From positions 62,001 through 126,000 of the forward strand of contig JANXBS010000012.1 in the NCBI GenBank assembly GCA_025060615.1: a DNA stretch of 64,000 bases. Direction: 5' to 3'. How positions within the stretch are numbered: the first letter of the stretch is position 1; every line of letters starts with the position of its first letter. Below the pieces are notes generated by a model, which was not told the origin of the DNA, searched no databases, and worked only from the letters and a program-made list of their open reading frames with translations. Positions 60,028-64,000 of the stretch are shown piece by piece. The stretch is from Anaerolineae bacterium. GTDB lineage: Bacteria; Chloroflexota; Anaerolineae; DUEN01. The position numbers were made by a program, and so were the translations under genes.

Positions 60028-60846
60028 TCACCGCCTGTAGCGAATCCGCGTGCCGGTCGGATACTCCGGATCCATCAACACTTGGGTTAGACGTCCCGGC
60101 ACCTGGCCGCTGATCAAGTGCACTTCCAGTTCCGGCATGCGCTGGATGAGCTCGCACATAGTCATCACCTTGCTGGCCATGCCGCCCGTCACATCCACTC
60201 CCATTCCTTCTCCCAAATCGAGCTCGCCGGCTGCGATGGCCTTGGGGGATAGCCATGGGATAGGACGGGCCATCGGATCCCGCAGAGGATCGGCAGTGAA
60301 CACGCCATCCACTTCGCCAACCAGGATGATGCGACGCGGCCGTAGCCGGGGAGCCAGAAAGGCGAATAGCTCTTCCGTCGAGGCAATGGTGCCGCCGCGT
60401 ACCTCATCCAGCGCCACATCCCCGTAGATGAGAGGCACCAGCCCTGCGGCGAGCGCGCGTTCGATCGTCTCCCAGCCTAGCGAGATCAACACCCCTTCGC
60501 GGCAACGGGCCGTCGCCGAGGGTTGGATAGACCACGCAGGCAAGTGAGCTGCCAACATCATATCCGTCACCAGCCGATTCAGCCGGGCCGCTGCAGCTGC
60601 CGTCTCAGCAAACCCTCGCCAGCCCTCCGCGTTATGCACGCCTGCCCGCGTTCCGTAGCGTTGCCCCACCACGTGCCCAAAAGAGCCGCTGCCGTGTCCC
60701 AACAATAGGTGCAAATCCGGCCGCGCCGCTCGTGCCTGCGCCAGCTCCTCGGCCAGACGGGCGATCACTTCCTTCCGCACTGTAAAGGGGCGCGCCTTGT
60801 CGGTGATCAGCGATCCGCCCAACTTGACGAACACCAGCTCGCTCAT
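60028..60846 (-). CDS. Isopentenyl phosphate kinase
   Basis: 272 aa, amino-acid-kinase fold. KLGGSLITDK (K8 phosphate-binding), GHGSGSFGH (H51-H58, with H58 at the position of the conserved catalytic His of archaeal enzymes) and GDVALDEVRGGTIASTEE are diagnostic of isopentenyl phosphate kinases. It phosphorylates isopentenyl phosphate to isopentenyl diphosphate, the last step of archaeal-type and some Chloroflexota mevalonate pathways. ATG overlaps the upstream DUF126 stop (ATGA). The neighbouring aconitase-X subunit suggests the anhydromevalonate route rather than phosphomevalonate decarboxylation. Confidence 0.93.
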   Translation of the reverse strand: MSELVFVKLGGSLITDKARPFTVRKEVIARLAEELAQARAARPDLHLLLGHGSGSFGHVVGQRYGTRAGVHNAEGWRGFAETAAAAARLNRLVTDMMLAAHLPAWSIQPSATARCREGVLISLGWETIERALAAGLVPLIYGDVALDEVRGGTIASTEELFAFLAPRLRPRRIILVGEVDGVFTADPLRDPMARPIPWLSPKAIAAGELDLGEGMGVDVTGGMASKVMTMCELIQRMPELEVHLISGQVPGRLTQVLMDPEYPTGTRIRYRR

Positions 60847-61265
60847 GCTGAAACTTCGTCCTCATCCCGCCAAACCATTACAACGCCATTCTCCACGCGC
60901 ACCCAATCGCCGGTGCGAATGCGCTCGATATCCACCTGATCCACCATGGGGATGTCGGCGAGGATGGCCCCTACCGCGACGATGGCCTCGCTCTCGCGAT
61001 TGATCATAGCCGCCGGGGCGTGACCACTGTATCGTAAGCGCAGGATGGTGTAAGAGCCCACCGTGCTCCCCTTGCCGCTGGGGAAGACCAGCACGCGACC
61101 AGTGATGTCCTGGCCTTGCAGCGGATGCCCTGGCTCGATCACGATGCCGGTATCAGGGTCCACGCCTCCTAGAAAGCCGATGGGCTCCGACGACACCAAC
61201 GCAATCCCTTCAGCGCGGCCAGTCCGAATCACCCGGCCCTCCAGGCGAACCGCCTCCTTACCCAT
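60843..61265 (-). CDS. Aconitase-X swivel domain protein (DUF126), probable phosphomevalonate dehydratase small subunit
   Basis: 140-aa small subunit. GRVIRTGRAEGIALVSSEPIGFLGGVDP is the usual DUF126 opening; VLVFPSGKGSTVGSY is the conserved Ser/Gly loop that contacts the substrate in aconitase X; APAAMINRESEAIVAVGAILADIPMVD follows. In archaea the protein works with the DUF521 large subunit to dehydrate (R)-5-phosphomevalonate. In other bacteria the family includes cis-3-hydroxyproline dehydratases. Overlap with isopentenyl phosphate kinase favours the mevalonate role. The large subunit is not in this window. ATG 61265 overlaps the SelA stop by 8 nt and has GGAG 8 nt upstream. Confidence 0.88.
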   Translation of the reverse strand: MGKEAVRLEGRVIRTGRAEGIALVSSEPIGFLGGVDPDTGIVIEPGHPLQGQDITGRVLVFPSGKGSTVGSYTILRLRYSGHAPAAMINRESEAIVAVGAILADIPMVDQVDIERIRTGDWVRVENGVVMVWRDEDEVSA

Positions 61266-62655
61266 GGACACGCTCCCAGGCAGCCCGCACAACTGCTAGC
61301 AGCTCGGCCTCTTCCTCCGGGAACACCGTGCGCGGGTCCAGCCACACCTTGTCCTCTGCAATACGCACCACCACTGGCGGATCCCCCTCGCGCAAAGCGC
61401 GCCCTAACGCCTCGGCCGAACGGGGTGATAAGACCACCGCTGTGGTCGGCAGGGTCTCACCGGGCAACGAGCCGCCGCCGATAGCGGACTCCGCTGGTGC
61501 TACGCTCGCCGCGATGCCCATCTCTGCAAGCAGGGAGGCCCATCGCTGGGCCCGCGCCGTCAGCTCATTCGGCGGCGTCGCGATCATGCGCCATACCGGG
61601 ATCTCCCGCTCTGCCTCGCCGCGCAGGTAGTGCAGCAGCGTGGCCTGGAGGCCAGCTAGCGTGAGCTTGTCCACCCGCAGGGCGCGAGCCAGCGGATGAC
61701 GACGTAGCGCCTGAATCCAGTGGGCGCGCCCGACGATCACGCCGGCCTGCGGCCCGCCTAACAGCTTGTCACCGCTAAACGTCACCAAATCGGCGCCAGC
61801 AGCCACGCTTTCCTGCACACGCGGCTCTGGCGCCAACCCGTAGGCGGTTGTGTCGAGCAGCGAGCCGCTGCCCAGGTCGTCCACCACCGCTAGCCCGTGC
61901 TCGCGGGCCAGCGCCACCATCTCGGCCAGCGATACCTCAGAGGTGAAGCCAATGATGCGGAAGTTCGAGCGATGAACGCGCAATAGCGCGGCCGTCTCCG
62001 GGCGGATGGCCATCTGGTAATCACGCAGATGGGTTCGGTTGGTGGTGCCTACCTCCACCAGCCGGGCACCGCTTTGCTGCATCACCTCGGGCACGCGAAA
62101 GCCGCCGCCGATCTCGACGAGCTGGCCACGGGAGACGATTACCTCGTGTCCTGCAGCCACGCCTGCCAGAGCCAACAGCACCGCCCCCGCATTGTTGTTG
62201 ACCACCAACGCGTCCTCAGCCCCGGTGAGCTGCCGCAGCAGTGTGACCGCATGCTCGTAGCGGGAGCCGCGTTGGCCAGCGGCTAGATCATACTCCAGGT
62301 TCGTGTACCCCCGCGCTGCCGCGATCATGGCTTCTTGCGTCGCCCGGCTCAGCGGCGCCCGTCCCAGGTTCGTGTGGATGATGACGCCAGTGGCGTTAAT
62401 GAGGCGCCGCAGCGAGGGCCGGATAACCCGGTGCACTTCGGCCAGAGCATCCTGGGCCAGCTCATCCAGTTCAGGACACGTCTCTCCATCCAGGATCGCC
62501 TGACGGGCGCGCTCGACAGCAGCGCGCGCCGCGCTTGTCGCCAGCTCCTGCCCCCACTCGGCGATGACCTGGGCCAGCGCTGGCGTCTGGAGCAGGCGAT
62601 CCACGCTTGGAAGCTTTCTCAACTCTTCATGCACATCCGAACGATCTCGCCCCAT
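61258..62655 (-). CDS. selA: L-seryl-tRNA(Sec) selenium transferase
   Basis: 465-aa PLP enzyme converting Ser-tRNA(Sec) to Sec-tRNA(Sec). INATGVIIHTNLGRAPLS, the central VEVGTTNRTHLRDY and K297 in TFSGDKLLGGPQAG (the PLP Lys, near K295 of E. coli SelA) are present; length is typical. ATG 62655 (GAGGG about 10 nt upstream) is preferred over GTG 62664. selB, selD and selC are not in the window. Its 8-nt overlap with the aconitase-X gene places selenium and isoprenoid functions in one transcript, which has no known logic. Confidence 0.95.
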   Translation of the reverse strand: MGRDRSDVHEELRKLPSVDRLLQTPALAQVIAEWGQELATSAARAAVERARQAILDGETCPELDELAQDALAEVHRVIRPSLRRLINATGVIIHTNLGRAPLSRATQEAMIAAARGYTNLEYDLAAGQRGSRYEHAVTLLRQLTGAEDALVVNNNAGAVLLALAGVAAGHEVIVSRGQLVEIGGGFRVPEVMQQSGARLVEVGTTNRTHLRDYQMAIRPETAALLRVHRSNFRIIGFTSEVSLAEMVALAREHGLAVVDDLGSGSLLDTTAYGLAPEPRVQESVAAGADLVTFSGDKLLGGPQAGVIVGRAHWIQALRRHPLARALRVDKLTLAGLQATLLHYLRGEAEREIPVWRMIATPPNELTARAQRWASLLAEMGIAASVAPAESAIGGGSLPGETLPTTAVVLSPRSAEALGRALREGDPPVVVRIAEDKVWLDPRTVFPEEEAELLAVVRAAWERVHG

Positions 62656-62680
62656 GCTGAACACGCCCTCGTGGGAGATT

Positions 62681-63427
62681 TCACCGCCCGCTGACGGAGA
62701 GCCAGGGGCAAAGGCGTTTTTCCAATTGGTCTACAGCGAAATAAAGCAACAGCCCCAGGATGCTCATCGCCACCACGCCGGCATACATTTCCGGATAAGC
62801 CAGCCGTCCCCAAGCCTCCACAATGATGTAATAGCCTAGGCCTGAGGTCGTGGCAAACGATTCGGCGAAGAAGAGGACGGCAATCGCCGTGCCTACGGAT
62901 ATACGCAGCGCGGTGAGCACGGCTGGCAGTGTAGCCGGCAGGTATACAAACCGAAATAGGGCCAGCCGTCCCGCCCCTAGCGAGCGCACGGAGTAGATCA
63001 GCTCCGGCCGCAACCCGCTCGCCTCATCGCGCACGACCACCAGCACCTGGAAGAACAGGATCAGGGCGATCATGAAGATCTTCGAGCGATCACCCACGCC
63101 CAGGAACAACAAGATGATGGGCAGGAAGACGATCTTCGGGATCGGATACAAGATGTAAATGAGCGGCGAGAAAAGCCGATTAAAGGCCGGGCTCTGCCCC
63201 AGCACCAAGCCTGCTGGCGTGGCCGTGAGCACAGCGACGATCACCGAGGCCACCACCCGCCAGCCGCTCACCAGGAAATGGCGTCCCAATTCCCGAGGCA
63301 ATTCGGCGAAAAACGTCCAGAGCACACGATAGGGCGCGGGCAGGACCTCGCGATGGACGATCCAAGCCAGCACCTGCCAAGCGATGATCAGCGCGATCAC
63401 TGCCAGAGCTACATCACGACGTCGCAT
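62681..63427 (-). CDS. ABC transporter permease (SsuC/TauC-type)
   Basis: 248 aa with about six TM segments. The EAA-loop region reads ELIYSVRSLGAGRLALFRFVYLPATLPAVLTALRIS, matching nitrate/sulfonate/taurine and thiamine-precursor importers. No cognate ATPase or binding protein is next to it in the window, so it is an orphan or its partners lie elsewhere. ATG 63427 has only a weak ribosome site. It starts a minus-strand run of four genes, 25 nt ahead of selA. Confidence 0.9.
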   Translation of the reverse strand: MRRRDVALAVIALIIAWQVLAWIVHREVLPAPYRVLWTFFAELPRELGRHFLVSGWRVVASVIVAVLTATPAGLVLGQSPAFNRLFSPLIYILYPIPKIVFLPIILLFLGVGDRSKIFMIALILFFQVLVVVRDEASGLRPELIYSVRSLGAGRLALFRFVYLPATLPAVLTALRISVGTAIAVLFFAESFATTSGLGYYIIVEAWGRLAYPEMYAGVVAMSILGLLLYFAVDQLEKRLCPWLSVSGR

Positions 63428-63480
63428 AGGTCAACCAGATCAGTTTGCCAAAGATTTTCCGACGAGAGCTCCATACCCAT

Positions 63481-63518
63481 CGCCAAACTGGCGCAAAGTG
63501 CGCTAAGGCCGGTATAAT
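63481..63518 (+). promoter_or_regulatory. Tandem palindromes and TATAAT upstream of the metallohydrolase gene
   Basis: CGCCAAACTGGCG (63481-63493) and GCGCAAAGTGCGC (63491-63503) are overlapping perfect 5-3-5 palindromes. TATAAT follows at 63513-63518. The palindromes occupy the -35 region, where no consensus hexamer is seen, so a regulator-dependent promoter is possible. It lies in the 177-bp divergent region, 87 bp before the ATG. Confidence 0.4.
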
Positions 63519-63604
63519 CCTTTGCGGCAGGGGCATCGGTTTCCCCCCATCAACAGCGAACTCACTCTATTCTAACGTAATCCCACCGCCAATGGAGCAA
63601 TCTC

Positions 63605-64000
63605 ATGAACATCCGCTTTCAGGGCACACTCACTGATGCTGACAGCAAACGCTATATCCTACATGCTTTTCAGGTCCCAGCCGAGGCCGGACAGATAGAA
63701 ATCCGTTTTCGGTATGCGCCCGCCCGCGTCCACACGGTACGCAACCTGCTCAGCCTGACCATCTTCGATCCGGACGGCTTTCGAGGGGCGGGCCATCGCA
63801 GCCCGGCCACCCAACGCGTTCAGATCAGCGCCGGCCGAGCCACCCCAGGCTACCTGCCCGGCCCGGTGAAGCCCGGGGAATGGCTGGTCGAGATTGATGT
63901 ACACATGGTCTTGCCAGGCCGGCCGTGCCGCTATTGGCTTGACATCGCCATCGCGCCCGCTCTAGAGTCGAAGCCATCCCCTCATCCGCTTCACCTCGCT
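63605..64000 (+). CDS. CehA/McbA-type metallohydrolase, N-terminal part (runs off window)
   Basis: The first 132 codons are in the window and no stop occurs. ATG 63605 follows GGAG by 7 nt. The visible region is the N-terminal beta domain of these PHP-fold hydrolases: MNIRFQGTLTDADSKRY, QIEIRFRYAPARV, TIFDPDGFRGAG, PGYLPGPVKPGEWLVEI. The metal-binding PHP domain would follow beyond the right edge. Known members hydrolyse carbaryl-like or phosphoester substrates; the substrate here is unknown. Confidence 0.8.
   Translation, partial: MNIRFQGTLTDADSKRYILHAFQVPAEAGQIEIRFRYAPARVHTVRNLLSLTIFDPDGFRGAGHRSPATQRVQISAGRATPGYLPGPVKPGEWLVEIDVHMVLPGRPCRYWLDIAIAPALESKPSPHPLHLA

Noticed and set aside
61258-62655. 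A selenoprotein gene or SECIS element near selA
   Set aside because: No gene in the window shows an in-frame TGA continuing into conserved protein sequence.
1-64000. tRNA genes, rRNA genes, CRISPR arrays, insertion sequences
   Set aside because: No cloverleaf-like TTCGA arms in the gaps, no regularly spaced repeats and no transposase motifs were recognised by reading; a covariance-model scan could still find a missed RNA.

Overview
The window looks like a chromosomal segment of a Chloroflexota bacterium, probably an Anaerolineae-like or related thermophilic lineage. GC is moderately high and genes are packed with many 1-8 nt overlaps. The gene types fit this phylum: isopentenyl phosphate kinase, a DUF2723 membrane protein, several Gfo/Idh/MocA oxidoreductases, solute-binding proteins without permeases, and HEAT/TPR/LysM proteins. 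This assignment is inference from gene content. Several intergenic regions carry sigma70-like promoters, four of them close to consensus. I saw no rRNA, tRNA, CRISPR array or transposase.

Region 1 (1-35.9 kb) is mainly carbohydrate and small-molecule metabolism. It opens with a frameshifted remnant of a PIN-domain toxin gene and its terminator, then a 2000-residue alpha-2-macroglobulin on the minus strand. A minus-strand run follows: SIS-domain sugar isomerase, three-gene oxidoreductase/aminotransferase group, a small secreted protein and a second Gfo/Idh/MocA protein. A plus-strand GH78 alpha-L-rhamnosidase comes next. Minus-strand genes then encode a sorbitol-6-phosphate-dehydrogenase-like SDR coupled to an unusual dehydrogenase with two Rossmann domains, a GyrA-type topoisomerase subunit with a long basic tail, a TIM-barrel epimerase, an MNT/HepT toxin-antitoxin pair and UvrB. 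After a divergent aldo/keto reductase-Gfo/Idh/MocA operon comes a sugar ABC transporter (two permeases and a binding lipoprotein, no ATPase) headed by an IclR regulator with a clear promoter and operator. An FAD oxidoreductase, a degraded gene, a GIY-YIG protein and a secreted FG-GAP protein close the region.

Region 2 (36-51.1 kb) is on the plus strand except for one nuclease-like gene. It holds a class V aminotransferase coupled to tgt, then an ATPase/winged-helix fusion protein, an ABC-2 exporter, PspA, two paralogous solute-binding-like membrane-anchored proteins (the second fused to a von Willebrand factor A domain), a two-TM coiled-coil protein, a LivK-like lipoprotein and a DUF2723 protein. 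This PspA/binding-protein/VWA set has no matching importer permease and is one of the two best candidates for an undescribed system.

Region 3 (51.2-63.4 kb) is on the minus strand. One run is TPR, radical SAM, acylphosphatase, FecR-like and GT39 genes, with overlaps; upstream of it are RseP (site-2 protease), a zinc-ribbon/LysM protein and a HEAT-repeat protein. The other run is an ABC permease, SelA, an aconitase-X small subunit (DUF126) and isopentenyl phosphate kinase. The last two overlap by ATGA and point to a variant mevalonate pathway ending in isopentenyl phosphate. A plus-strand CehA/McbA-type metallohydrolase runs off the right end.
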